From Planctomycetaceae bacterium (GTDB taxonomy: Bacteria > Planctomycetota > Planctomycetia > Planctomycetales > Planctomycetaceae), in contig JAKFUF010000001.1 of NCBI GenBank assembly GCA_021732845.1, forward strand, positions 160,008 through 224,007: a DNA stretch of 64,000 nucleotides, given 5' to 3'. Positions 47,584 to 56,470 of this stretch are shown here, in pieces; position 1 is the stretch's first letter; the number at the start of each line of letters is the position of its first letter. The notes below the pieces were generated by a model, which was not told the DNA's origin, did no database searches, and saw nothing but the letters and a program-made list of their open reading frames with translations. The position numbers were made by a program, and so were the translations under genes.

Positions 47584-47610
47584 GGCCCGGTCACAACTTG
47601 TGACCGGGCC
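47584..47610. terminator. Strong bidirectional terminator hairpin
   Basis: A perfect 11-bp stem GGCCCGGTCAC/GTGACCGGGCC (47584-47594, 47600-47610) with loop AACTT lies between two convergent genes, 57 bp after one stop and 57 bp before the other. TTTT occurs 24 bp after it. Confidence 0.7.
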
Positions 47611-47666
47611 AGTCCCTGGCAGGATTTTGCCAGAACCGTTCGTCGCATCGTTATTCACTCCGCACG

Positions 47667-48005
47667 TCACTCACTCTGTCCGTTGATCGAATTGATCTCA
47701 ACGCACTGTGGCTCATTCCCGGAGTTCTGGTCGCCAGTCGCGCCGCCGCCGATAATTTCACAGTAGTCGCTCAGATCGATGAACAGTCCGCCGGCGGTGC
47801 TGGCTGAGTGGGCAATGACACCGCTGTACGAGTAGCTCTGGTTCACTTCGGAAATTGCGTCGGCCACATCGGCGAGTTCCTGAATCACCTGGTCGCGAAC
47901 GGTCGAGAGCCCCGCCAACACGCCCACCACCAGCACCGTGGCCACAAGGACCAGCTCCGACGAGACAACAAAGCCCGTCTGATCATTCCAGAAGGTGTAC
48001 AACAT
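47667..48005 (-). CDS. Flp/type IVb pilin-like protein, paralogue 1
   Basis: This 112-residue protein has a short polar N-terminus (MLYTFWNDQTGF) and one hydrophobic helix (VVSSELVLVATVLVVGVLAGLSTV), the layout of Flp-type pilins, with Glu at the position of the pilin Glu5. An acidic C-terminal domain carries two Cys (DYCEII, PQCVEI) that may form a disulfide. It is the most diverged of three tandem paralogues. Members of this family are sometimes misannotated as aminotransferases. No assembly genes are adjacent, although pilT is at 56471. Confidence 0.75.
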   Translation of the reverse strand: MLYTFWNDQTGFVVSSELVLVATVLVVGVLAGLSTVRDQVIQELADVADAISEVNQSYSYSGVIAHSASTAGGLFIDLSDYCEIIGGGATGDQNSGNEPQCVEINSINGQSE

Positions 48006-48306
48006 GTTCAGTTTCCTGTACGTCGATTGAGACCGGCCTCATCGCACGATGAAGCGCCTCACAGGAAACTTCGCATGCCGTGTACCGCCGACGGTAAAAT
48101 CGGCATATCCGGAATAATCGTCACAGTCGCCAGGAATTCTCCGCGAATCGCGGAGAATTCTGAGCGAATGGCACAGGTCCAGACTGTTCAGATATTGCTG
48201 CCCAGTGTCAACAATCGTTTACAGTTGGCGCTCGGATGTTAACACCCAGAGCCAGATCGCATGGCTTCTGCCATCCAGAGCGATGCGACCTGGCCCGACG
48301 GACTGG
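48006..48306. other. Intergenic region with a 12-bp perfect hairpin
   Basis: This stretch of 301 bases lies between pilin-like genes 1 and 2. The only clear structure is GAATTCTCCGCG/CGCGGAGAATTC (48133-48144, 48148-48159) with a 3-base loop, a probable terminator of the upstream pilin gene 2 or a stabilising 3' hairpin. The rest should hold the promoter of gene 1. Confidence 0.5.
48133..48159 (-). terminator. Hairpin downstream of pilin-like gene 2
   Basis: A perfect 12-bp stem with loop AAT; it lies about 148 bp beyond the end of pilin-like gene 2 on the minus strand and about 128 bp before the start of gene 1. Confidence 0.45.
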
Positions 48307-48636
48307 TTAGTTCTCCGCGGCTCCGTTGATGTCGCTGATCTCGATGCACTGTGGCTCGGCACCCGTGCTCTGATCTGACGTTCCAGCCGCTTCGCAGAAG
48401 TCACGGATGTCTTCGAAGAACGTGCCGGCGGTGCTGGAAGCGTGGCCCGTTACGCCGCTGAACGAATAGCTCTGGTTGATTTCCGAGATGGCGTCAGCCA
48501 CGTCGCCCAGTTCTTGAACCACCTGGTCGCGGATGGTGACCAGACCGGCCAACAGACCGATGACCAGCACGGTGGCGATCAGAATCAACTCGGACGAGAC
48601 AATGAAGCCAGCTTCGTCATTCCAGAATCTTTGCAT
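48307..48636 (-). CDS. Flp/type IVb pilin-like protein, paralogue 2
   Basis: This 109-residue protein is nearly identical to paralogue 3. N-terminus MQRFWNDEAGFIVSSELILIATVLVIGLLAGLV gives the pilin-like polar start and single helix with the conserved Glu. The C-terminal region contains DFCEAAG and PQCIEIS. It differs from paralogue 3 at only a few residues, mainly at the N-terminus and at one Glu/Val site, which points to a recent duplication. The genes are separated by 136 bp, so each may have its own promoter. Confidence 0.8.
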   Translation of the reverse strand: MQRFWNDEAGFIVSSELILIATVLVIGLLAGLVTIRDQVVQELGDVADAISEINQSYSFSGVTGHASSTAGTFFEDIRDFCEAAGTSDQSTGAEPQCIEISDINGAAEN

Positions 48637-48772
48637 GGGAGTCGTTCCTGGTGAATGTTTTTTGATGGGCCACTAAGCCGGGAGATCCCGCCAAGGGCAC
48701 AATTCAGGATGAGGTTTGTCGAAACGCGTGAACGAGATGCCAGACTGCCGAGAGGGCGTTGGCAGGCGACCA

Positions 48773-49105
48773 TTAGTTTTCGGCCGCGCCGTTGATGTCG
48801 CTGATTTCGATGCACTGGGGTTCGGCACCCGTGCTCTGATCCGACGTTCCAGCCGCTTCGCAGAAGTCGCGGATGTCCACGAAGAAGGTGCCCGCGGTGC
48901 TGGAAGCGTGGCCGGTGACGCCGCTGAACGAATAGCTCTGGTTGATTTCCGAGATGGCGTCGGCCACGTCGCCCAGTTCTTGCACCACCTGGTCGCGGAT
49001 CGTCACGAGTCCAGCGAGCAGGCCGATCACCAGCACGGTGGCGATCAGAATCAGTTCCGATGAAATCACGAAGCCGGCATCATCGCTCCACAATCTGTTC
49101 AGCAT
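48773..49105 (-). CDS. Flp/type IVb pilin-like protein, paralogue 3
   Basis: This 110-residue protein is the first of the array in transcription order. It has the same layout as paralogue 2: polar MLNRLWSDDAGF, helix VISSELILIATVLVIGLLAGLV, then an acidic Ser/Thr-rich domain with two Cys. The nucleotide sequence matches paralogue 2 over almost the whole gene, with mostly silent changes. Likely an exported structural pilin or pseudopilin. Function is inferred from shape only. Confidence 0.8.
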   Translation of the reverse strand: MLNRLWSDDAGFVISSELILIATVLVIGLLAGLVTIRDQVVQELGDVADAISEINQSYSFSGVTGHASSTAGTFFVDIRDFCEAAGTSDQSTGAEPQCIEISDINGAAEN

Positions 49106-49489
49106 GTTTCAGTTCCTTGACGAAGTGTTTCTCGAACGGTTCACCCCGTGTCTGGGGCCCATCCCTCCTCTTCGCAGGTCACATGCCGCATCCTGAAGAA
49201 TCGAAACAATCGCTCCAAACCTTGAAAACAGGCCGGAAAACACGGTGTTTCTCTCGCCCACGCGAGATTGGCATCTCGGTTGCCCGGTGGACAAAGTGTT
49301 AACAGAAATTAGCGCGCATGCGCTCCCCGTTGCCGGCGCGGATACGTCCCTGCAAGTCCACGCGAAATGGACGCGGCTGGAGACCGCCGCGCGGGGGGGT
49401 TCACACTGAGGCTGTGATTCTTTGTCATGTCGCACGGCCGCGCTTGACCGTAGGCATTCACCGGGCGACGCAGATCGCCTGGGAGCGGG
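49106..49489. other. Intergenic region upstream of the pilin array
   Basis: This stretch of 384 bases should contain the promoter for the pilin array and the 3' region of the DCC gene. A hairpin CGGGCT/AGCCCG at 49486-49501 overlaps the DCC stop codon. No gene is supported. Confidence 0.4.
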
Positions 49490-49966
49490 CTAGGAAGCCC
49501 GTTCTACGACCCCAGGTTCGGCAGCCGCGCTCGACGGCGCTGGGTCTTCTGGCTGCACCAACCGGTCATGCTCGCGTGACCGTGCCGGAAGCACGGAACA
49601 CGCCCCTTTGCAGCCGAACATGCGGCTCAGCACATGCCGGTTGCGGCTCACGAACTGGTAGCAGACTTCAGCCACGGAAATGACGCCGGGGATCCACAGG
49701 AACAGCGCCATGGGCACCAGCACAGGCATCCGCATGCCGATGAACCGCAGTGCCCGGGCTCCGCGGTAGACCTTCCCGTCACGGCGAATGCAGTGGATCG
49801 CTTCCAGCAGGTCCTCGCGGCGGAGTCCCTGTCCCACTTCTGTCGCCCGTGGATGGCTGAGCGGAAGCATGCTCAACAGATTGAACCAGTCGAGCCACGT
49901 CAGCATGTGCATTTGAAAACTGCACAGCGGGCAATGGTCGTCGTACAGGAGAATGTGGGCTGGCAT
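49490..49966 (-). CDS. DCC family thiol-disulfide oxidoreductase (DUF393)
   Basis: This 158-residue protein carries the family signature near the N-terminus, LLYDDHCPLCSFQM, with the redox CxxC inside (C13-x-x-C16 approximately). It also has the later RGARALRFIG segment and a hydrophobic stretch (VLVPMALFLWIPGVISVA) at about 83-105. DCC proteins are thioredoxin-like membrane-associated redox proteins. The final 35 residues are a Pro/Ala/Glu-rich tail longer than usual. It diverges from the cytochrome operon. Confidence 0.85.
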   Translation of the reverse strand: MPAHILLYDDHCPLCSFQMHMLTWLDWFNLLSMLPLSHPRATEVGQGLRREDLLEAIHCIRRDGKVYRGARALRFIGMRMPVLVPMALFLWIPGVISVAEVCYQFVSRNRHVLSRMFGCKGACSVLPARSREHDRLVQPEDPAPSSAAAEPGVVERAS

Positions 49967-50350
49967 GGCTCGGTGTGTTGGGGCGCAGGAGTGCGACTGG
50001 CGTCGATGGTGTCGGCATGCACATCGGCACCCGAACCGTGGATGTTACCAAAGCAGTGGCGAGTTCGCGCCGGAGTCTGGAGTGTTGGCGGAGGGTACGC
50101 GGTCGCGATCTAGATTGACGTCAATTTGCAGGGGTTTTCGTGGAAACTGGGCAAGCTGGTCCTCGGAACTTTTCGCGACCACCAAAAAATGACAGCGAAG
50201 ACCCCGATTCAGTTGCGAGAAACTGAGCCTGCGTGTAGTTTTACCGCGTTTCAGCGTGGAGAGGCGCTTCTCACTGCATTCCATCCGCCCGGCAGTCGCC
50301 GGCACCGGAGCCACGCCGGAAGTCGAATCGGATATCGGGGGACACTGGTT
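49967..50350. promoter_or_regulatory. Divergent intergenic region
   Basis: This stretch of 384 bases lies between the DCC gene and the cytochrome operon. The open frame from 50126 is taken as non-coding leader because it lacks any recognisable fold before the GTG at 50351. No clear repeat was found. Confidence 0.35.
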
Positions 50351-51325
50351 GTGCTGATCGCTCGCAGGATTTCGCGGCATCTGACGTGGCTGATCGCATC
50401 CCTGGTCTTGATGGGGCTGCTCACCGCCTGGTGGCTCATGGCGATGCGGACCAGCGACAAGTTGCCTGGTGGCGGAAGCTCGGTCGGCCTTACACTGGGG
50501 CTGATCGGTGGTTTGTTGATCGCCTTCGAGATGGCGCTGGTGCTGAAAAAGCGGCTCCGTTCCAAGCTGTGGATGATGTTCCAGACGCGGTTGTGGATGA
50601 AGGCCCACATCTGGCTGGGGCTGCTCACCTTCCCCATTCTTCTGCTGCACAGCGGAATTCGCTGGGGCGGATGGTTGAGTGCCACGTTGCTGGCCCTGCT
50701 CGCGCTCGTGTGGCTTAGCGGCATCTACGGTTTGATCCTGCAGCAGTTCCTGCCGAAGATCATGCTCGATGATGTGCCCGGTGAGGCGATCACTTCGCAG
50801 GTCGGGCACATCGTGGGGAAGTTCTCCAGCGATGCCCGCCGGATGATGGCCCTGCATTTCGATCTGGACGGCGACGAAGCCACGCCACGGCTGACCATGC
50901 CGAGTGGCAAAGCAGTCGCGGAAAAGCCGAAGACCCCCTACATCTCGGTGGGCTCGGTGCGGGCGCATACCAAAACAGAGTCCGCCGAACCCGAGAAGAA
51001 ATCGACGGTCAGTGCCGAGCGGCTGTTGGAAAGCTACGTCAAGCAGATCTCGCCGTTCCTGGAAGAGGGCGACCGGCTGAGAACTCCACTGTCTTCCTCG
51101 TCGCGTTCGCGGGACTATTTTCAAACGCTCAGGGCGGTCATTCCCACGACAACGCACGAAACGATGGAGGCGTTGGAAGGGCTGTGCGAGCAGCGGCGGC
51201 AGTTGGATTCGCAGGCCCGCCTGCAGTTCTGGCTGCACAACTGGCTGCTGATGCACCTGCCGCTGTCATGGGCCCTGTTCGTATTGATGTTTCTGCATGT
51301 CTTCGTGGCCCTGAAGTACCTCTAA
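50351..51325 (+). CDS. b-type cytochrome-like membrane protein
   Basis: The GTG at 50351 follows GGGGGA by about 8 bases; the longer frame from 50126 adds unstructured sequence. The 324-residue protein has helices at about 9-31, 45-66, 84-104, 110-130 and 297-322. His86 and His100 fall in or at the ends of the third helix, and His302 and His316 lie on the same face of the last helix, 14 residues apart, as in diheme b561-type cytochromes. A soluble loop of about 160 residues lies between. The decahaem cytochrome c gene follows 105 bp later, so it probably passes electrons from the quinone pool to that protein. Confidence 0.75.
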   Translation: MLIARRISRHLTWLIASLVLMGLLTAWWLMAMRTSDKLPGGGSSVGLTLGLIGGLLIAFEMALVLKKRLRSKLWMMFQTRLWMKAHIWLGLLTFPILLLHSGIRWGGWLSATLLALLALVWLSGIYGLILQQFLPKIMLDDVPGEAITSQVGHIVGKFSSDARRMMALHFDLDGDEATPRLTMPSGKAVAEKPKTPYISVGSVRAHTKTESAEPEKKSTVSAERLLESYVKQISPFLEEGDRLRTPLSSSSRSRDYFQTLRAVIPTTTHETMEALEGLCEQRRQLDSQARLQFWLHNWLLMHLPLSWALFVLMFLHVFVALKYL

Positions 51326-51430
51326 GGCTCCAGTTCCTCTGGCGGAAATCACTGCAGCACCCTACCTTCCGCCCCGCTCCCTGTTTGTTGTCGACGCCGC
51401 ATCGGAAACGCAGAACGGATTTAAACTCGC

Positions 51431-53293
51431 ATGGCGAACAACACCGTCTCCACCGCTCAGACCAGCAATGTGGGCACATTGACGGCCAAACAGCGGGCAA
51501 AGCGAATTGGTCTGGATTACTACCGCCACCGCAGCATCATCGATCGGTGGAAGGTTGTCCTGTCTTGGGTGGCGGCTGGTCTGACCTTCCCGTTTGTCGT
51601 GGTCGCGCTGCTGGCCGGAACGACCGACCATGCGGGCCAACGGCCGGTTTCGCGGGCCGATGTGGCGACGGTGCACTCCATCTGGGAGAACAAGTGCGGT
51701 GCGTGCCACGTGCCGTTCTCGCCCATCTCCGATGAGTCGGCCTGGAATGCCGGCTGGCTCTCCAAGGTTGGTTTCCACGCCAACAGCCACGCCAGCGATG
51801 CCAAGTGCAACGGCTGTCACCAGGGTGATGGGCTGGCCGGTCACCATGAAATTGCGATTGGCGCGGAGAACAAGCACCGGATCGAATCCTGTGCGGCGTG
51901 CCATCAGGACCACAACGGCCGTGACGCGGAACTCACGCGGATGCATGACATGCACTGCACCAACTGCCACGCAAACATCGGTGACTTTAATCTCCACCGT
52001 GTCGCCAATGTCACAAAGTTTGGCCCGGCCAAGGAAGAACATCCCGAATTTAAACTTCCCAAGGATGATCTTGGCAAGCTCAAGTTCAATCATGGGACGC
52101 ACATGCGGGCGGGCATGTCCTACAAGGGCATGTCACGTGACCCGTTCACGTATGCTGACATTCGTGACGAGAACGACCGTAGCCGCTATTTGATGATGAC
52201 CGGAGTAAAGGATGCGACCGCCGCCGTGCAACTCGACTGCAGCGCCTGCCACCAGATGGACAGTGCCGACACTGGCTTCAAGATCGAGGACGGCATTCCT
52301 GGCAAGACGAGCCCCGCCAGCCCATCTGGTCCGCTGCAAGCGCGGGGCAGCACTGAACTCATGCAGCCCATCGTCTTCGAGGTCCATTGCCGAGCCTGCC
52401 ACCGCTTGAATTTCGATGCTCGGCCAGAAATTCCAGAAATTCCCCACGGGCTGAATGTGGATGACACCAAGGCCTTCCTGTTCGGGGTGTTCGCCAGCCG
52501 GCAAAAAGTCAACTTGGCTGATGGCAAGCCGGTGGATGACAAAGCCGCCGCAGAGTTGGAAGCCAAAGCCAAGGATCAGCCTCCACAGCGCGTGTTTCCC
52601 GGTCGGCAATTGCGGGCGTTGGAGCAGGCCCAGGAGTCAGAAATTCACGACCTGCTGGCCAAGCAGGTCGCCAACGCTGAGGATGTGCTGTTTGCCCGCA
52701 AGGATCTGGATAAAGCCATGAAGCTGATTTATCCGGGCAAGCGTCTGTGCGGTGAATGCCACCATTTCAAGGATGGGGCGGGAACCGTGGCCTTTACCGA
52801 CAAACCGCTGCCGGTGGTGCCGCCGAATGTCAAGATGGTGTGGTATCCGTCGGCTCGATTTAATCATGCCACGCACCGCTCTATGAACTGCAAGGATTGT
52901 CATCCAGCTGCAGCCAAGACGGATACCGCCGACGAGAAGGATGAAAATAAGATCGACATCCGCGACACCAGCCATATGGTGATGATTCCGCAGAAGGAAG
53001 TCTGCGTGAGATGCCACGCGGCAGAGTCGAGTGCAGGCACCGGAGGTGCTCGGCATGACTGTGCCGAGTGCCACCGCTTCCATGTGCGTGAGATCCCTGA
53101 AGACGACAAGAACCCGTTCACCAGCCAGGGGCTGCTGCAGAGCGAAGGAGCCCGGGCACGCGACCCGAAACGGACATTGTCGATCGATGAACTGCTGACG
53201 GCGCACCGCGACGGACCGGCGGGATTGAATGCCAAGCCAGCCGCCAAGCCGGCTGAAAAGGCTGGTCCGCCACAGGCGAAGGCAGCGCCGTAG
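51431..53293 (+). CDS. Membrane-anchored decahaem cytochrome c
   Basis: This 620-residue protein has a signal anchor (about 42-62) and ten CxxCH haem motifs: CGACH, CNGCH, CAACH, CTNCH, CSACH, CRACH, CGECH, CKDCH, CVRCH and CAECH. Additional His residues provide sixth ligands. The first four are clustered within about 90 residues, the rest are spread. The C-terminus is Ala/Lys/Pro-rich. It should form a periplasmic electron wire fed by the upstream b-type membrane protein. The terminal acceptor is not apparent in the window. Confidence 0.93.
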   Translation: MANNTVSTAQTSNVGTLTAKQRAKRIGLDYYRHRSIIDRWKVVLSWVAAGLTFPFVVVALLAGTTDHAGQRPVSRADVATVHSIWENKCGACHVPFSPISDESAWNAGWLSKVGFHANSHASDAKCNGCHQGDGLAGHHEIAIGAENKHRIESCAACHQDHNGRDAELTRMHDMHCTNCHANIGDFNLHRVANVTKFGPAKEEHPEFKLPKDDLGKLKFNHGTHMRAGMSYKGMSRDPFTYADIRDENDRSRYLMMTGVKDATAAVQLDCSACHQMDSADTGFKIEDGIPGKTSPASPSGPLQARGSTELMQPIVFEVHCRACHRLNFDARPEIPEIPHGLNVDDTKAFLFGVFASRQKVNLADGKPVDDKAAAELEAKAKDQPPQRVFPGRQLRALEQAQESEIHDLLAKQVANAEDVLFARKDLDKAMKLIYPGKRLCGECHHFKDGAGTVAFTDKPLPVVPPNVKMVWYPSARFNHATHRSMNCKDCHPAAAKTDTADEKDENKIDIRDTSHMVMIPQKEVCVRCHAAESSAGTGGARHDCAECHRFHVREIPEDDKNPFTSQGLLQSEGARARDPKRTLSIDELLTAHRDGPAGLNAKPAAKPAEKAGPPQAKAAP

Positions 53294-53317
53294 GCTCAAA
53301 GAATTGCAAATTCAGAT

Positions 53318-53355
53318 CTCAAATTTCACAGTCTGTGGATGCTGTGAGATTTGAG
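53318..53355. repeat. Inverted repeat, family 3, short copy
   Basis: Arms CTCAAATTTCACAG (53318-53331) and CTGTGAGATTTGAG (53342-53355) differ by one pair. The left arm with flank (53311-53335) matches 24 of 25 bases of the larger copy at 56219-56243. It lies between the decahaem cytochrome and the ADP-ribosylglycohydrolase gene. Confidence 0.75.
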
Positions 53356-53393
53356 GTTTGACGTGCCAGGCCGGCCCTCGACGGAATCAAATC

Positions 53394-54188
53394 ATGATCG
53401 GGGCGATCGCGGGCGACATCATTGGCTCCATTCACGAGTGGGCCGGGACGAAGTGCAAGCAGTTCGTGTTGTTCGGCGAGCATTGTTGCTTCACGGACGA
53501 CACCATCCTCACCATCGCCGTGGCTTCCCAGCAACTGCATGGTGGAGACTACGTCGACCTGTTTCACGAATATTTCCATGCCTATCCGCAGGCCGGATAC
53601 GGCGGGAGCTTCATCCATTGGGCAGGTGCCCGCCGACGCGATCCCTACAACAGTTGGGGCAATGGCTCGGCGATGCGGGTGAGTCCGGTGGGATTTGCCG
53701 GACGTTCGCTGGACGAGGTGTTGTTGCGGGCGCGGCAGAGCGCGGAGGTCACGCACAATCATCCCGAAGGCATCCGCGGGGCTCAGGCCACAGCCGCCGC
53801 GATTTTCCTGGCGCGCAGCGGACACGGCAAAGCCAGCATCAAGCAGCAGATCGAGGGCCAGTTTGGCTACAATCTGAGCGAAAGACTCGACGATTTTCGG
53901 CATTCCTACACCTTCGACGTGTCCTGCCAGGGTTCCGTTCCGCAATCCTTGATCGCGTTTCTGGAATCCGAGAACTACGAAGATGCGGTTCGCAACGCGA
54001 TTTCCCTGGGGGGCGATGCCGATACGATGGCCTGCATCGCGGGCGGAATTGCGGAGGCGTTCTACGGTGGGGTCCCGGAATTCATCAGAACCGAGGCGCT
54101 GAGCCGCCTGGATGATCGGCTGCGGTCAGTAGTGCTGGAGTTCGAGGATCGCTTTGGCGGACCCGTTCAGCGGCAGCCGCAGGCATAA
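53394..54188 (+). CDS. ADP-ribosylglycohydrolase family protein
   Basis: The ATG at 53394 begins MIGAIAGDIIGS, the usual family start. The 264-residue protein shows the metal-binding motifs FTDDTILT, the NGSAMRV segment, THNHPEGIRGA and SLGGDADTMACIAGGIAEA, the last holding the two Asp of the dinuclear Mg site. Members remove ADP-ribose from proteins or nucleic acids, as in DraG and ARH. Metal ligands appear intact, so activity is likely. The target is unknown and no ADP-ribosyltransferase is adjacent. Confidence 0.94.
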   Translation: MIGAIAGDIIGSIHEWAGTKCKQFVLFGEHCCFTDDTILTIAVASQQLHGGDYVDLFHEYFHAYPQAGYGGSFIHWAGARRRDPYNSWGNGSAMRVSPVGFAGRSLDEVLLRARQSAEVTHNHPEGIRGAQATAAAIFLARSGHGKASIKQQIEGQFGYNLSERLDDFRHSYTFDVSCQGSVPQSLIAFLESENYEDAVRNAISLGGDADTMACIAGGIAEAFYGGVPEFIRTEALSRLDDRLRSVVLEFEDRFGGPVQRQPQA

Positions 54189-54314
54189 TTCTTCCCCGCA
54201 AAGCCCCTCTGGCCGTCCGTCGGGGTGGCACAACCATTGGCGGGACATGACAATTGCCTTGTTGATCGTCCCCTGTCGTTCTTGATTTCCACCGATTCAA
54301 ACAAGGTTCCACGG

Positions 54315-55262
54315 ATGTCATTGCTGGAGGTCGCCCATCTTCGTAAGAGTTTTGCGCATGGGCGCCCGGTGCTCAATGATTTGAGTTTCTCGGTGGAGGA
54401 AGGCGAGGTCTTCGGACTGCTCGGGCCGAACGGGGCTGGAAAGTCGGTGACGATTTCCATCGTTTCGGGCCTGCTCACCCCTGACGAAGGAACGGTGACC
54501 ATTTCCGGTCATCCGATGCGGCATGGGGACTTCACGCTGCAAAAGCAGCTCGGACTGGCCCCGCAGGAACTGGCCTTTTACCCGGACCTTTCCGCCCGGG
54601 AAAATCTTGAATTCTTCGGCAGCCTGTATGGGTTGAGCGGAGGAGGACTCGGGAAGCGTGTGGATTTCATCCTGGAGGAGATTGGCCTGACCGATCGGGC
54701 GCGTGACCGGGCGGGCGAGTTCTCCGGAGGGATGAAGCGGAGGCTCAATTTTGGCATCGCCATCATCCATTCGCCGCGGCTGCTGATTCTGGACGAGCCC
54801 ACCGTCGGCGTGGACCCGCAGTCCCGGACGCATCTGCTGGATGGCGTCCGCCGCCTGAGCCAGGAGGGGGTGACGGTGGTCTATTGCAGCCACTACATGG
54901 AGGAAGTGGAGTCGCTTTGTTCGCGGGTGGCGATCGTTGACAAGGGGACGCTGCTCGCCTGCGACACGGTCAGCAAGTTGTTGAGCCGCATGTCCTCGGA
55001 CCTGTGCCTGTTTATCGCCCCCAATCCCGAACTGCACAAGCGGATCCCGCTGACGGCGCGGCTTGAGCTGGCGGAGCATGGCGACGCGAAGATCATTCTG
55101 ACCGCAAAACCCGCCACCGGCGCACCCAACCTGAATGACCAGTTTCAAGAAGTGCTGCTCCTGCTCAAGGAGTTCAATGCCGAGTTGCACCGTGTGGAAT
55201 CGCGCCAGCCCAACCTCGACCGCCTGTTCATCGAAATGACTGGCCGTCAACTGCGGGATTGA
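54315..55262 (+). CDS. ABC transporter ATP-binding protein
   Basis: The ATG at 54315 opens the conserved domain; the frame from 54225 adds non-homologous sequence. The 315-residue protein has Walker A GPNGAGKSV (about 37-45), Q-loop in LGLAPQELAFYPDLSARENL, signature FSGGMKRR, Walker B LLILDEPTVGVD and the H-loop in VVYCSHYMEEVE. Walker A ends in Ser-Val where Thr is usual at that position. A C-terminal domain of about 90 residues is present. It resembles the multidrug/export (CcmA-like) class. No permease gene follows, since hisF comes next. Confidence 0.92.
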   Translation: MSLLEVAHLRKSFAHGRPVLNDLSFSVEEGEVFGLLGPNGAGKSVTISIVSGLLTPDEGTVTISGHPMRHGDFTLQKQLGLAPQELAFYPDLSARENLEFFGSLYGLSGGGLGKRVDFILEEIGLTDRARDRAGEFSGGMKRRLNFGIAIIHSPRLLILDEPTVGVDPQSRTHLLDGVRRLSQEGVTVVYCSHYMEEVESLCSRVAIVDKGTLLACDTVSKLLSRMSSDLCLFIAPNPELHKRIPLTARLELAEHGDAKIILTAKPATGAPNLNDQFQEVLLLLKEFNAELHRVESRQPNLDRLFIEMTGRQLRD

Positions 55263-55380
55263 ATGTTTCAGCGACGATGGTCGCCAACCTCAGGTCGTTG
55301 ACGGTGCTTTCCCGCGCGAATACAGTGGATTGAACGCGGCTGAAGGTGGCCTTTGATTTTTTGGGTGCTTGCGGTTCCAA

Positions 55381-56148
55381 ATGCTGGCAAAACGGATCAT
55401 TCCCTGTCTCGACGTCCATGCCGGCCGAGTCGTGAAAGGAACCAACTTCCTCAATCTGCGCGACGCCGGCGACCCCGTGCAGGTGGCCAGCCGCTACGAG
55501 CAGGAGGGGGCCGACGAGCTGGTGTTTCTGGACATCACGGCGAGCCACGAGCAGCGGGAAATTCTGCTGGATGTCGTGCGGCGAACCGCGGAGGTGGTGT
55601 TCATGCCGCTGACCGTGGGCGGCGGAATCCGCACGCTGGAGGACATCCGCAATCTGACCCAGGCCGGCTGCGACAAGGTCTCGCTGAATTCGTCGGCGGT
55701 CAAGGATCCCAACTTCGTGCGCGAAGCCGCGCTGCGGTTTGGCAGCCAGTGCATCGTGGTCAACATTGACCCGAAACGTGTGCAGAAAGATGGCCGAGAA
55801 GTCTGGGAGGTGTTCATCAATGGCGGCCGGGTCCCCACCGGCCTGCAGGCGATTGAGTGGGCCAAACGGGCCGAAGAGCTTGGGGCGGGCGAGATTGTGC
55901 TGACCTGCATGGATGCCGATGGAACCAAAAACGGGTACGATCTGGAGATCACCCGCGCGGTGGCTGACGCCGTCCGGATCCCTGTCGTGGCCTCCGGCGG
56001 GGCCGGTTCGCCGCAGCATCTGTTCGAAGCAGTCACCACCGGCGGGGCCAGCGCCGCCCTCGCCGCCAGCATCTTTCACTTTGGAACGTATTCAATACAA
56101 GAAACCAAGCGGTACCTCGCCGACCGGGGCGTGACCGTGCGGCTGTAA
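55381..56148 (+). CDS. hisF: Imidazole glycerol phosphate synthase subunit HisF
   Basis: The ATG at 55381 begins [20 protein letters not shown], the family start. The 255-residue cyclase subunit pairs with the HisH glutaminase to make imidazole glycerol phosphate and AICAR in histidine biosynthesis. Catalytic Asp residues sit in CLDVHAGR (Asp11) and [11 protein letters not shown] (about 130). Phosphate-binding loops TVGGGIR and ASGGAGS are intact. No other his gene is in the window. Confidence 0.97.
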   Translation: MLAKRIIPCLDVHAGRVVKGTNFLNLRDAGDPVQVASRYEQEGADELVFLDITASHEQREILLDVVRRTAEVVFMPLTVGGGIRTLEDIRNLTQAGCDKVSLNSSAVKDPNFVREAALRFGSQCIVVNIDPKRVQKDGREVWEVFINGGRVPTGLQAIEWAKRAEELGAGEIVLTCMDADGTKNGYDLEITRAVADAVRIPVVASGGAGSPQHLFEAVTTGGASAALAASIFHFGTYSIQETKRYLADRGVTVRL

Positions 56149-56185
56149 GACCACAATCAAGATCGATCGTTGATTTGATTGACCT

Positions 56186-56406
56186 CGAAAGGCACGAAGA
56201 ACGTAAGAGATTTCAAATTTCAGATTTCAAATTTCACAGTCTGAGTCGCCGGGTCGCGCTGTGGGCAAAGTCTTGGCGATGCGTGATGCAACTCTCGCCT
56301 GGCAGAGTCATGTTGCCAAAGCATTTTACTGTGAAATTTGAAATCTGAAATTTGAAATTCATTTGCGGGTCAGATGTTGGCATCGCAGTTTTCTTCGTGC
56401 CTTTCG
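56186..56406. repeat. Nested inverted repeat, family 3, long copy
   Basis: The outer arms CGAAAGGCACGAAGAA (56186-56201) and TTCTTCGTGCCTTTCG (56391-56406) pair perfectly over 16 bases. Inside, 30-base arms at 56211-56240 and 56328-56357 are also perfect inverses. The central 87 bases are unique. It occupies most of the 322-base hisF-pilT gap, which holds no gene. The inner arm matches the shorter copy at 53311-53335. Confidence 0.92.
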
Positions 56407-56470
56407 TGAGCCAAAAAAGCATCAAAGAGCGACCCCATATTCGTGGTCGGCAAAACACTCGGAGATTCGC

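Noticed and set aside
51431..53293. Possible nitrite or hydroxylamine reductase
   Set aside because: Ten CxxCH motifs but no CxxCK site or octahaem HAO pattern, so it is called only a decahaem cytochrome.
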